DNA of 64,000 nt from Rhizobium rosettiformans. GTDB lineage: Bacteria; Pseudomonadota; Alphaproteobacteria; Rhizobiales; Rhizobiaceae. The notes below the pieces were generated by a model, which saw only the letters and a list, made by a program, of their open reading frames with translations, did not search any database and was not told where the DNA came from. The translations under genes and the position numbers were made by a program. Each line of letters starts with the position of its first letter. Within the stretch, counting starts at the first letter, position 1. Below, piece by piece: positions 36,522-46,400 of this stretch. The DNA is taken from assembly GCF_016806065.1 (NCBI RefSeq), contig NZ_CP032405.1, positions 1,888,001 through 1,952,000 of the forward strand. Direction: 5' to 3'.

Positions 36522-36627
36522 GGGGTTTAACCCTCCCCTTGTGGGGAGGGTGGCCGGCAGGCGGGAGGGGCCTTTGCACAAGATCCCCTCCCCAACCCCT
36601 CTCCACAAGGGGGAGGGGCTTAACCCC
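36522..36627. repeat. Rhizobial palindromic intergenic repeat, copy 2
   Basis: Left arm 36522-36550 (GGGGTTTAACCCTCCCCTT...) and right arm 36597-36627 (CCTCTCCACAAGGGGGAGGGG, then CTTAACCCC) form an imperfect inverted repeat with the same TTGTGG core as copy 1. It lies between the thiolase and FadJ-like genes. Confidence 0.8.
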
Positions 36628-36692
36628 GCCAGATCGCACCCAATGCGGAGCGGCGGCGACATCGGCGAAATCAAGGGAAGAGGAATCCCAAC

Positions 36693-38906
36693 ATGACCTA
36701 CAAGAACTTTACCATCGAGACAGACGCAGACGGCATTGCACTCGTCACCTGGGACATGCCCGACAAGTCGATGAACGTCTTCACCGTGGAAGTGATGGAC
36801 GAGATCGAGAAGATCCTTGACCAGACCGTTGCCGACGACGGCATCAAGGGCGTGGTCTTCACCTCCGGCAAGTCCTCCTTCTCCGGTGGGGCCGATCTCA
36901 CGATGATCAAGGGCATGTTCTCCATGCTCGAAGAGGAAAAGGCCAAGGACCCGGCCGCCGCCGTCCAGAAGCTCTTTGACGCCGCCGGTCGCATGACCTG
37001 GCTCTGGCGCAAGATCGAGACCAACGGCAAGCCATGGGTTTCCGCCATCAACGGTACCTGCATGGGTGGCGCGACCGAACTGTCGCTCGCCTGCCATGGC
37101 CGTGTGGCCTCGAACGCCAAATCGGTCAAGATCGGCCTGCCGGAAGTCAAGGTCGGCATCTTCCCCGGCGCCGGTGGCACGCAGCGCGTTGCTCGCCTCG
37201 CCAACACGCAGGATGCCCTGCAGATGATGACCACCGGTCAGACCCTGTCGGCCGCCCGCGCCAAGGCGATGAACCTCGTGCACCAGGTCGTCGAGCCCGG
37301 CGAACTGATCAATGCCGCCAAGCAGATGATCAAGGACGGATTGAAGCCTGTCGCCCCCTGGGACGAAAAGGGCTTCAAGGTTCCCGGCGGTGGCATCTGG
37401 ACGCCTGCCGCAGCCCAGCTCTGGCCGGCCGCGTCCGCGATCCTGCGCCGCGAAACCGCCGGCAACTACCCGGCAGCGCTTGCGATCCTGAAGAGCGTCT
37501 ACGAAGGCCTGCAGGTGCCCTTCGATACCGGTCTCAGGATCGAACAGCGTTATTTCACCGAGATCGTCCAGACCACCGAAGCCTATTCGATGATCCGCTC
37601 GCTCTTCGTCTCGATGCAGGAGCTGAACAAGGGCGCCCGCCGCCCCGCCGGTCAGCCGAAGTCGGAGATCAAGAAGGTCGGTGTCGTTGGTGCCGGTTTC
37701 ATGGGCGCCTCGATCGCATACGTGACGGCTGCGGCCGGCATCAATGTCGTGCTGATCGACCGTGACATGGAGGCTGCGGGCAAGGGCAAGACCCATTCCG
37801 AAGGTCTCGTTGCCGGCGCAGTCGGTAAGGGCAAGCTCACCAAGGACGAAGGCGACAAGCTCCTGTCGCTGATCACGCCCTCTGACGACTACGGCACGCT
37901 CGCCGACGCCGATCTCGTCATCGAAGCCGTCTTCGAAGACCGCGACGTCAAGAAAGCCGTCATCGAGAAGGTCGAGGCCGTCCTGCCGGAAGGCGCAATA
38001 TTCGCTTCCAACACCTCGACGCTGCCGATTACGGGCTTGGCCAAGAACTCGAAGCGCCCGGTCGATTTCATCGGCATCCACTTCTTCTCGCCGGTCGAGA
38101 AGATGATGCTGACCGAAGTCATCCTCGGCAAGGAAACCGGCGACAAGGCACTGGCCGTCGCCCTCGACTACGTGGCTGCGATCAAGAAGACCCCGATTGT
38201 CGTCAACGACACCCGCGGCTTCTTCGTCAACCGCTGTGTCCTGCGCTACATGTCCGAGAGCTACAACATGCTCATCGAGGGCGTGCCGCCGGTCATGATT
38301 GAAAATGCCGCGAAGTTCGCCGGCATGCCGGTCGGTCCGCTGGCGCTGAACGATGAAGTCGCGATCGATCTGTCCTACAAGATCCTGAAGGCGACCGTTG
38401 CCGATCTTGGTGAAAAGGCCATCGACCCGCGCCACATGGAGCTCGTCTCCCGCATGGTCGAGAAAGAAGAGCGCTTCGGCCGCAAGAACGGCAAGGGCTT
38501 CTACGACTATCCAGCCAAACCCGCGAAGAAGCACATCTGGCCGGGCTTGAAGGATCTCCATCCGCAGCTGAAGCCAGAAGCCGTCAACGTCAAGACGCTG
38601 CAGGAACGCTTCCTCGCGACAATCGCGCTCGAAGCCGCCCGCACCGTCGAGGAAGGCATCGTCACCGACCCGCGCGAAGCCGATGTCGGCTCGATCCTCG
38701 GCTTCGGTTTCGCGCCTTACACCGGTGGCGCGCTGTCTTACATCGACGGCATGGGTGTGAAGACCTTCGTGGAGCTTTGCGAACGCCTCGCCAAGGACTA
38801 CGGCCCGCACTTCACCCCGACGCCGCTGCTCAAGGACATGGCCGCCAAGGGTGAAACCTTCTACGGCCGCTTCGACCCCTACGGTGAAGCCGCTAAGGCC
38901 GCGTGA
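36693..38906 (+). CDS. fadJ: 3-hydroxyacyl-CoA dehydrogenase / enoyl-CoA hydratase (FadB/FadJ-like)
   Basis: 737-residue bifunctional beta-oxidation enzyme. The N-terminal crotonase domain (1 to about 200) has [12 protein letters not shown] and the oxyanion/catalytic region [17 protein letters not shown] plus [15 protein letters not shown]. The dehydrogenase domain has the NAD fold [39 protein letters not shown], the catalytic [13 protein letters not shown] and [13 protein letters not shown]. It runs directly from thiolase and ends in a strong terminator. Together with the dehydrogenase and thiolase genes it makes a complete beta-oxidation cycle. Confidence 0.94.
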   Translation: MTYKNFTIETDADGIALVTWDMPDKSMNVFTVEVMDEIEKILDQTVADDGIKGVVFTSGKSSFSGGADLTMIKGMFSMLEEEKAKDPAAAVQKLFDAAGRMTWLWRKIETNGKPWVSAINGTCMGGATELSLACHGRVASNAKSVKIGLPEVKVGIFPGAGGTQRVARLANTQDALQMMTTGQTLSAARAKAMNLVHQVVEPGELINAAKQMIKDGLKPVAPWDEKGFKVPGGGIWTPAAAQLWPAASAILRRETAGNYPAALAILKSVYEGLQVPFDTGLRIEQRYFTEIVQTTEAYSMIRSLFVSMQELNKGARRPAGQPKSEIKKVGVVGAGFMGASIAYVTAAAGINVVLIDRDMEAAGKGKTHSEGLVAGAVGKGKLTKDEGDKLLSLITPSDDYGTLADADLVIEAVFEDRDVKKAVIEKVEAVLPEGAIFASNTSTLPITGLAKNSKRPVDFIGIHFFSPVEKMMLTEVILGKETGDKALAVALDYVAAIKKTPIVVNDTRGFFVNRCVLRYMSESYNMLIEGVPPVMIENAAKFAGMPVGPLALNDEVAIDLSYKILKATVADLGEKAIDPRHMELVSRMVEKEERFGRKNGKGFYDYPAKPAKKHIWPGLKDLHPQLKPEAVNVKTLQERFLATIALEAARTVEEGIVTDPREADVGSILGFGFAPYTGGALSYIDGMGVKTFVELCERLAKDYGPHFTPTPLLKDMAAKGETFYGRFDPYGEAAKAA

Positions 38907-38928
38907 GCTTACAGAGTTTACCAAAGGA

Positions 38929-38955
38929 AAAGGCGGCTGACGGCCGCCTTTTCTC
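38929..38955 (+). terminator. Rho-independent terminator of the beta-oxidation operon
   Basis: Perfect 9-bp arms AAAGGCGGC (38929-38937) and GCCGCCTTT (38943-38951) with a 5-nt loop and TTTTC after, 22 bp past the FadJ-like stop. Confidence 0.88.
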
Positions 38956-38976
38956 TTTCCGGCTTTGGGTGACGCC

Positions 38977-40008
38977 TCAGTTCGTCAGCTCATACGACCG
39001 CCGCAGCCCCTGAGCGTCGAGCCATGCGATCACCGCCTCCGGCTCGTCCGTCTGGATGATCGTGACGCCCCGTTCGACGAAGAAGCCCCAGACATCCTCG
39101 GGTTGCCCGGTCGAAAGCGCGAGATAATCGCCGCGTCCGCCCGCCACCATGCCTTCAGGGCGATCGGTGATCGGATAGGTGTTGATCCAGAGATGCGTGT
39201 TATTCCGGACCGCTGCCGCGCGGGCGAGAGGCGAGAGCAGAGGTCCGCCATCCGTAGTGATCGGCTCCGATGAATCCCGATACCAGTGGACTAGCTCAGC
39301 GGCCGGTGCGCCGAGCGCTGATTGGGCGCGGTCGATGAAGGCAGGCTCGGTCACGGCGTCATCGGCAAGGATCGGCATGAAGGCGAAGTCGGCCCCGATG
39401 GCGCGGCGGATGTCGCGGGCGAGTTGCAGCCGGTCGGCATTCCAGACGGCCATCTTCAGGAGCACGCCGTCGGTCATGCCGAGGCTGCGGGCGAGATCCG
39501 CGATCTCGACCAGGGCTTCCGGCTCGAGCTTGTTGTCGATGTTGATCAGGATCCGGCCGCGCGCATGCAGCATCGCTTCTTCGAGCGTGAAGACATGTTC
39601 GTCGGTCGTGCGACGGTCTCCCTCGACCACGAGCCGGCAGCTTATAAGCTCTGCAAGGGTGAACTCGGCCACTTTTCCTCGGCACGTGGTAGTGCGGTCG
39701 AGTGTTTCATCATGCATGATGACGAGCGCGCCGTCTTTCGAGCGCCGCACGTCGAGCTCCACCATTTCAACCCCGGTCGAAACGGCGTGGTCTATGGCGG
39801 CAAACGAATTTTCGGCGCGGACAACGACGCCTTCCTTCTTCCAGCCGGCGCGATGGGCCACGACCATGACATGATCGCGGTTGAGGTTGGCCTTAGTCAG
39901 GCGCTCGTGAATGAGGGCCGCACGATTGGACGGAGGAATGGGGGCAAGGCTTGCAGCCCCCGTGACGAGGGTCAGAAGCAGGCCGAGGACGAGAACGGCG
40001 AGACGCAT
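38977..40008 (-). CDS. Glycerophosphodiester phosphodiesterase (secreted)
   Basis: 343-residue protein with a signal peptide (MRLAVLVLGLLLTLVTGAASLA). The GDPD TIM-barrel motifs are HRAGWKKEGVVVRAENSFAAI (N-terminal HR..N), MVELDVRRSKDGALVIMHDETLDRTT (E-D and H), and GRILINIDNKLEPE. It hydrolyses glycerophosphodiesters to glycerol-3-phosphate and an alcohol in the periplasm, a role often tied to phosphate or membrane-lipid turnover. I choose the ATG at 40008, preceded by GGAG; longer frames reach 40230 but run into the opposing GH32 gene. Confidence 0.87.
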   Translation of the reverse strand: MRLAVLVLGLLLTLVTGAASLAPIPPSNRAALIHERLTKANLNRDHVMVVAHRAGWKKEGVVVRAENSFAAIDHAVSTGVEMVELDVRRSKDGALVIMHDETLDRTTTCRGKVAEFTLAELISCRLVVEGDRRTTDEHVFTLEEAMLHARGRILINIDNKLEPEALVEIADLARSLGMTDGVLLKMAVWNADRLQLARDIRRAIGADFAFMPILADDAVTEPAFIDRAQSALGAPAAELVHWYRDSSEPITTDGGPLLSPLARAAAVRNNTHLWINTYPITDRPEGMVAGGRGDYLALSTGQPEDVWGFFVERGVTIIQTDEPEAVIAWLDAQGLRRSYELTN

Positions 40009-40165
40009 GAGCAGGGCTCCGATCTTCAATGTCGCTCTCGCCGCAGTAGGCGCTTCGGGTGAAGCCGCCATGACGGTTTTCTGAAGCCTCTGTGACATCG
40101 AGGCATGGAACAGTCGCCGGGCCGTGCCGTTGAACGGTGGCGACAGGAATGAAAGGAAGATGCGC

Positions 40166-41884
40166 ATGATGACGACGACGACCGGCATACCGGAAGGCCA
40201 CAGGGCCATCGACGTCGAACTACCCGTCAATGCGATGTTGCATCTCTGGCTGAAGGCCGTGACGCCGGATGAGCCGGGAGCCGTTTCCTTCTACAGCGTC
40301 AATGGCAAATTCGGCGAAGTCCAGGCCGTCAATTCGGAGGAAAACTCCTTCCGTATCTACCACGTCTTCGGTGGCGGCACGGTCACACTGGCCTATGATA
40401 CGGCGGTCACCTCACTCTCGGTTGCCTATTGGTTTACGCCATCGGACGTGCTGGAAACCGGCATTACGGTCATCCACACCAATCCGGCCAACGAGCCGCC
40501 GGATCTGCCTGCTGGATATCACTTCCGCCCGCCCTTCGGCTGGATGAACGATCCGAACGGCTTCGGTCGGTTCGGCGGGCGCCCGCATCTCTTCTACCAG
40601 CACTATTCGCATGGCCGGATCTGGAACAACATGCATTGGGGTCACGCCGTCTCGTCCGACTATTTGCGCTGGCGACACCTGCCGGTCTTCCTCTTCCCAT
40701 CGGAAGAACTGACGGTCAGGCCGGATAAGCGCGGTGGGGCATTTTCCGGTTCGGCAATTGCGCGCACCGACGGGCCCGGCATCCGCGTCTTCTTCACAGA
40801 GAAGATTGCCGACCGAATTCCCGAACAGGAAATCCAGTTGACGGCGACATCGACCGATCTGTTCAGCGCGGGTGCTGCCGAGGTCTTCCTGCCCCGCAGG
40901 CCGGATGGCGAGGGTCTGACCTTCGATTTCCGCGACCCCTATGTGTTCCGGGGGCCTGACGGCCTCTGGAAAATGCTGCTCGGCAGTCAGAGCGACACCG
41001 GCGGTGTCGTGCTGCTTTACGAGACGGAGGACAACACCGCGGCTTCCGGCTGGGTCTATGTCGGCAAGCTCTACACCGAGACGCGCTATGAAACCTCTGC
41101 GCTTGAATGCCCCTGTCTTCTGCCGATGGATGGTGACTACCGTGATCCCGCCACCCGCTGGGCGCTGATCTATGGCCTGATGAACGGCGAGGACCAGGAG
41201 ACGGGTCGGCGAAACCTGACGATGATCGACATCGGCTGGTTCGATGGGCGAAGCTTCGCCAAGTCCTTCGGCCGTGAACTCGATTTCGGCACCGACAACT
41301 ATGCTTTCCAGGCCTTCGTCGACGGCAATACGCCCGTTGGCATCGGATGGCTCGGAAACTGGGCCGACACCGGTCCGACGGTCGATTTCCCCTCTGCGAT
41401 GACCTTGCCGCGTACGCTCGTCCTCGAAGGAGATACGCTGCTGACGCCTCCCATCGGGGCGGCCGAAAGTCTGCGCGCGCGCATGCTCGACCGCACGCGG
41501 CTGGCGTCGGGGCAACGCATCGAGCTGCCCAACGGTGCTGCCGAAATAACTTTCGAGTTGTCCGAGGCCGGCGGCGCGTTTCGGCTGGAGTTCGATCACC
41601 CGGATATTCGCCTCGCCATTGCCCAGCATGAGGAAGGCCTCGAGATCCTGCATGGCTATCTCGACCGCCCCGAAGAGCCGCCGGGTCCGCGCTATCTGGC
41701 AAAGGCCGCCGGCGCTCGCCGTCTGCGCGTCTTCCTCGACTACGGTTCTCTGGAAGTTTTCGCCGATGGCGGGCGCGTGGCCGGGACCAAGCGGATCGCC
41801 GGCTTTGAGCCGGTACGAGCGGCAAGGCTCGTGGCTGAACCCGGTGTCGTGGTGAACGCCACCGTATGGAGCCTCAGGCTCTGA
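40166..41884 (+). CDS. Glycoside hydrolase family 32 (beta-fructosidase / levanase-like)
   Basis: 572-residue GH32 enzyme acting on fructosyl units of sucrose, inulin or levan. The catalytic triad is complete: the nucleophile in FGWMNDPNGFG, the transition-state stabiliser in DFRDPYVF, and the acid/base in ALECPCLLP. About 105 residues precede WMNDPNG, an N-terminal beta-rich extension (LWLKAVTPDEPGAVSFYSVNG) not found in the classic SacA. No signal peptide is evident, so the enzyme may be cytoplasmic. The start ATG 40166 has AAGGA with better spacing than the ATG at 40160. It is divergent from the GDPD gene. Confidence 0.9.
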   Translation: MMTTTTGIPEGHRAIDVELPVNAMLHLWLKAVTPDEPGAVSFYSVNGKFGEVQAVNSEENSFRIYHVFGGGTVTLAYDTAVTSLSVAYWFTPSDVLETGITVIHTNPANEPPDLPAGYHFRPPFGWMNDPNGFGRFGGRPHLFYQHYSHGRIWNNMHWGHAVSSDYLRWRHLPVFLFPSEELTVRPDKRGGAFSGSAIARTDGPGIRVFFTEKIADRIPEQEIQLTATSTDLFSAGAAEVFLPRRPDGEGLTFDFRDPYVFRGPDGLWKMLLGSQSDTGGVVLLYETEDNTAASGWVYVGKLYTETRYETSALECPCLLPMDGDYRDPATRWALIYGLMNGEDQETGRRNLTMIDIGWFDGRSFAKSFGRELDFGTDNYAFQAFVDGNTPVGIGWLGNWADTGPTVDFPSAMTLPRTLVLEGDTLLTPPIGAAESLRARMLDRTRLASGQRIELPNGAAEITFELSEAGGAFRLEFDHPDIRLAIAQHEEGLEILHGYLDRPEEPPGPRYLAKAAGARRLRVFLDYGSLEVFADGGRVAGTKRIAGFEPVRAARLVAEPGVVVNATVWSLRL

Positions 41885-41962
41885 GATCCCTGCGATATCG
41901 ACTGTCATTGGGCTGTCAACAAGCCGGGATTAGGGTTCTGCAACAATCAGGCAGGGCCGATC

Positions 41963-43441
41963 ATGAACATGCGAAAGACCACCGACGCCACCATCCGCGC
42001 GGCTGAAATTCACACCGAGATGATGACCCTCAGGCAAGCGATCCTCGACGGAGCATCGCTTTCATCATCAGGGCATGGTGAAGTGGACCCTGCGATCGTT
42101 AATCTGGCCCATTATCTCGCTCTGCGTCGTCACGATATCCGGCTGTTGCAACGCCGCCTCATGGCGCTCGGGCTCTCTTCGATGGGCCGTTTGGAAAGCC
42201 GGGTCCTGCCGACGATCGATGCCGTGATCCACGCGCTGGCATCGCTCTCGGGCGTCCGGGCAGAGGCCCCCGCCATGCCGGCAGAGACTGACTTTTTCGC
42301 TGGCGAGGCGCGGCTCGAGGCCTCAACCGTTGCCCTTTTCGGCACAACGCCGGCCAGCCGCCGGACGCGGATCATGGTGACGCTGCCCAGTCAGGCCGCC
42401 GAAGGTCCGGACCTCACCCTGGACCTCGCCCGGGCCGGAATGGATGTCGCCCGCATCAATTGTGCCCATGACGATCCGGAGGCCTGGCGCGCCATGACTG
42501 CTTTCGTCCGGGAAGCCGCCGGCGTCTGCGGACGTGACATCAAGGTTCTGATGGACATTGCCGGCCCGAAGATCAGGACCGGCGAGGTGGCCTCGGTCGA
42601 CAAGAAGCTAAGGTTGCAGATCGGCGACCGTGTCCGCCTCGTGGCAAACGCTGCGCCGCGTATCGACGAGAAAGTCCTGCACTCGGCGGCGGTTTCCCTG
42701 CCGGAAATGGTAACCCGGCTCTCCGTCGGTGATCGGCTCCGTTACGATGACGGAAAGCTCGAAGCGGTTGTCGACAGCGTCGAAGCGGAGGAGGCTATCA
42801 TCGTCGTCCGCCGCACCAAATCCGGCGGCACACGCCTGAAGCCGGAAAAAGGGATCAACCTTCCCGACACAGCTCTCGGGCTTTCGCCGCTGACCACTAA
42901 GGACGAAGCCGACCTGGAGATGATCATCGAATGCGCCGATCTCATCGGCTATTCCTTTGTCAGTCGACCGGAAGACATAGATGTGCTCGACGACGTCCTT
43001 GCCCGCCACGGCAGGTCTGATCGGCAGCTCGGCCTGATCGCCAAGATCGAGCAGCCGCTGGCGCTCACCAATCTTCCCGCTTTGATCGCGCGGGCACGCC
43101 AGCGCGGACCATTCGGTGTGATGATCGCGCGTGGCGATCTCGCGGCGGAAATCGGCTTTGAACGGCTGGCGGAAATGCAGGAGGAGATCCTCTGGATCTG
43201 CGAGGCGGCCTCCGTGCCCTGCATCTGGGCGACACAGGTGCTGGAAGACATGGTCAAGCAGGGCATTCCGACGCGCGGTGAGATGACCGATGCCGCCATG
43301 GCGGCACGGGCCGAATGCGTGATGCTGAACAAGGGGCCGGCCGTGGTCGAGGCGGTCTCGCTTCTCGACCGTCTGATGGGGCGCATGAACGATCACGTCT
43401 TCAAGAAGACCCCGACGCTGCGCGCCTTGAAAAGCTGGTAA
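41963..43441 (+). CDS. Pyruvate kinase-like protein lacking the C-terminal domain
   Basis: 492 residues. An N-terminal extension of about 130 residues (LAHYLALRRHDIRLLQRRLM) precedes a pyruvate-kinase barrel with RTRIMVTLPSQ, ARINCAHD, MDIAGPKIRTG, GINLPDTALGLSPLTTKD, LGLIAKIEQPLAL, IARGDLAAEIG and ATQVLEDMVKQGIPTRGEMTDAAMA. The protein ends soon after MLNKGPAVVEAV, so the allosteric C-terminal domain of ordinary enzymes is missing. It may be a real kinase of a short type or a diverged paralogue. The housekeeping pyk of Rhizobiaceae is a different, longer gene not in this window. Confidence 0.78.
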   Translation: MNMRKTTDATIRAAEIHTEMMTLRQAILDGASLSSSGHGEVDPAIVNLAHYLALRRHDIRLLQRRLMALGLSSMGRLESRVLPTIDAVIHALASLSGVRAEAPAMPAETDFFAGEARLEASTVALFGTTPASRRTRIMVTLPSQAAEGPDLTLDLARAGMDVARINCAHDDPEAWRAMTAFVREAAGVCGRDIKVLMDIAGPKIRTGEVASVDKKLRLQIGDRVRLVANAAPRIDEKVLHSAAVSLPEMVTRLSVGDRLRYDDGKLEAVVDSVEAEEAIIVVRRTKSGGTRLKPEKGINLPDTALGLSPLTTKDEADLEMIIECADLIGYSFVSRPEDIDVLDDVLARHGRSDRQLGLIAKIEQPLALTNLPALIARARQRGPFGVMIARGDLAAEIGFERLAEMQEEILWICEAASVPCIWATQVLEDMVKQGIPTRGEMTDAAMAARAECVMLNKGPAVVEAVSLLDRLMGRMNDHVFKKTPTLRALKSW

Positions 43442-43475
43442 GATAGGGTCTCCCGAGCCCGCTCATGCGAAAGCC

Positions 43476-46400
43476 CTATTCGGCTGCCGCACTGCGTTGC
43501 GAGGAGACCTGCGTGATGAAGGCACGAAGCGCAGCCGGCCGCACCGGCTTGTGCTGCACGGTGATCGAATGGCGCTCGGCCTCCGCACGCACCTCAGCCG
43601 AGCGATCGGCGGTGATCAAAAGAGCGGGGATGTCGGCCTGCGTCAGTGCTCTCAGTCTGAGAACTGCCCCAATGCCGCTGCCATCGTCCAGATGGTAGTC
43701 GACAATGACCAGATCCGGAGCCTTGCCGGACTTGATCAGTTCATCCATTTCCGCGATCGAGCCCGCGCATTCGACGGTGCAGCCCCATCCGGAGATGAGA
43801 AGTTGCATGCCCTCGAGGATCTTCGGCTCATTGTCGATGCACAGCACCCGGAAGCCATGCAGCGCCGGCGTGGAGCGACTGCCGGCATCGATCGGTACAA
43901 CGCCCTGGGTGGCCGGCTTGGCGACATCGAGCGGCATGACGACCTTGAACGTCGTGCCCCTGCCGGGCTTCGAGGCGAGTTCCACCGGGTGTTGCAGCAC
44001 CTTGGCGATGCGGTCGACGATCGACAAGCCGAGGCCGAGACCGGATGCTGTTCGCATGCCTTCTTCGAGCCGCGCGAACTCCTTGAACACTGTGCGAAAC
44101 TTGGACGAGGGGATGCCGATGCCGCTATCCGTCACCTGGATCACCACCTTGTCACCTTGACGCCGGGCCCCGACCACGACGCGGCCTGACGGCGTGTACT
44201 TGATCGCGTTCGAAACAAGGTTCTGGACGAGGCGGCGCAGCAGGGTCGGATCCGAGCGGACCGACAGTGTTGTCGGCATCACCACGAGCTTGAGGTCCTT
44301 TTCTCGAGCCATCGGCGCGAAGTCGGTTTCGATCCTTTGCAAGAGGCTGTTCAACGGCACGCTGGAAAAGCGTGGCTTCATCGCGCCGGTGTCCAGACGC
44401 GAAATGTCCAGAACGGCACCGAGAATGCTCTCGACCGATTCTAAAGCAGAATCGATATTGCCGACCAACGCGCTGTTTTGGGAATCGCCGAGCCGCTCGA
44501 CCAGTGACGAGGAATAGAGCCTTGCCGCGTTGAGCGGCTGAAGGATGTCGTGACCAGCGGCTGCGAAGAAGCGGGTCTTGCCGATATTGGCCTCGTCGGC
44601 TGCCGCGCGGGCCTCCGCCAGTGCATGGTTCACCCGTGTCAGTTCGGCCGTGCGTTCGCTGACGCGTTGTTCCAGCGTTTCATTGGCCTGCTTCAGGGCT
44701 TGGTCGGCCTCAACGCGGGCGGTGATGTCGCTGAAGGTCGCAACCAGGCCCTTGTCGGGCATCAGGTTGCAGCGCACTTCGATGATCCGATGGCCACCGG
44801 CCAGCACCATCTGAAACGGCCTGTCGAACTGGTGGAAGCTTCGGATCACAGCCTGTGTGTCACCGGCCGGAACATCGCCTCGCTGCGCCAGAATGGCGAT
44901 CATGTCGAGCAGCGGAAATCCGACCTGGCCGACATGCTCGGGCAGGTCCAGCAGAGTGCGGAAGCGCCGGTTCCAGATCGTCAAGCGGTCGGACGCGTCG
45001 AAGACGGCGATCCCTTGCTCCATCTGGGCGAGTGCCGTCTGCATCATGTCCTGATTGTATTGCAGCGCTTCCGAGGCCTGGTCGAGCAGCCAGACCGTGT
45101 CGGCCGATGGATCCTCGGCCTTCTGCAGGATCAGCGACAGGACTAGCCGCGCCGAAGACGAACCGATCGCGCTGCCGAGCAACTGTTCGGAAAAATGGAT
45201 GAAGGCCATGTCGGCCGGACTGTCATCGGCGAGTTTGCGGCCAACCGTCTGCTCGTAGGACCGGAATGACCGCTCCATGCGCTCATTGCCGAGATAGCGG
45301 GCAATCGCAGCCTTCAGGTCGCCGACGGCGACACTCGTCTTCCATCCCCGGGTTGCGGAGTTGGAACGCGGCTGGCGCTTGATGAAGATCGCCGACTGGA
45401 TGCGCTCCACAGGGCGCGGATTGCGGCTGAGCGAACCGATAACGAAGGCGAGTGTGTTGACCAGCAGGCTGAAGATTGTCGCATTGACAAGCGGATCGGC
45501 ATATTGCGGTTCGAACATCGATAGCCCGGGCAACAGGAAACCCAGCACTGCGGACGCGATCCAGGAATGATCTTCGGCGCCGAGGCTCGGCAGGAAGAGC
45601 AGGTATGCCCAGACCAGGAACCCGATGGTGAGGCCAGCAATCGCGCCTCGTGCATTGGCCCGCCGCCAGATCAGGCCGCCGAACATGGCCGGTGCGATCT
45701 GCGCGATAGCGGTGAAAGACAGAAGGCCGATCTTGGCGAGCCCCGTCGTGTTGTCGGCGGATCGGAAGTAGACATAGCCGAGCAGCAACACGCCGAAGAT
45801 CGCCGTGCGGCGGATATGCAAGAGCGTCTTGGCGAAATCCTCGCGCTGGCTGGGCCGCCCCAGCAGCTTTTGCCGCAGGAAGATCGGCAGGACCATGTCG
45901 TTCGACACCATGATCGCGAGCGCCACGGAGGCGACGATCACCATGGCGGTCGCGGCTGAGAAGCCGCCGATGAAGGTCAGCAGCGACACGAAGCCGGAGC
46001 CGGCTTCGAGCGGCAGCGAGAGCACGTAGAGATCGGCATCGCCGCTGCCGCCGAACATCAACACACCGGCGATGGCCGCCGGCAAGACGAAGATGTTGAT
46101 GGCGATCAGATAGATCGGCATCAGGATACCGGCGAGCTTCAGTTCCCGGGGCGTGCGGTTCTCGACCACGGTGACATGGAACTGCCGGGGCAGCATGATG
46201 ATCGCGAAGGCAGAAAGCGCAATCAACAACAGCCAGCGACTGGGCGGCGTTTCATGCGTCAGGGCGGCCATGACAGCCTCGCTCTCGGTGGCCTTCTGCC
46301 AGAGATCCGCCGGGCCATCGAACATTACCCAGATGACGAAGACGCCCAATGTCCAGAAAGCGATGAGCTTGACCACCGATTCCATGGCGATGGCGAGGAT

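Noticed and set aside
36504..38924. 806-codon open frame on the minus strand
   Set aside because: Complete antisense of the FadJ-like gene; composition is that of a high-GC shadow frame and the plus strand has clear enzyme motifs.
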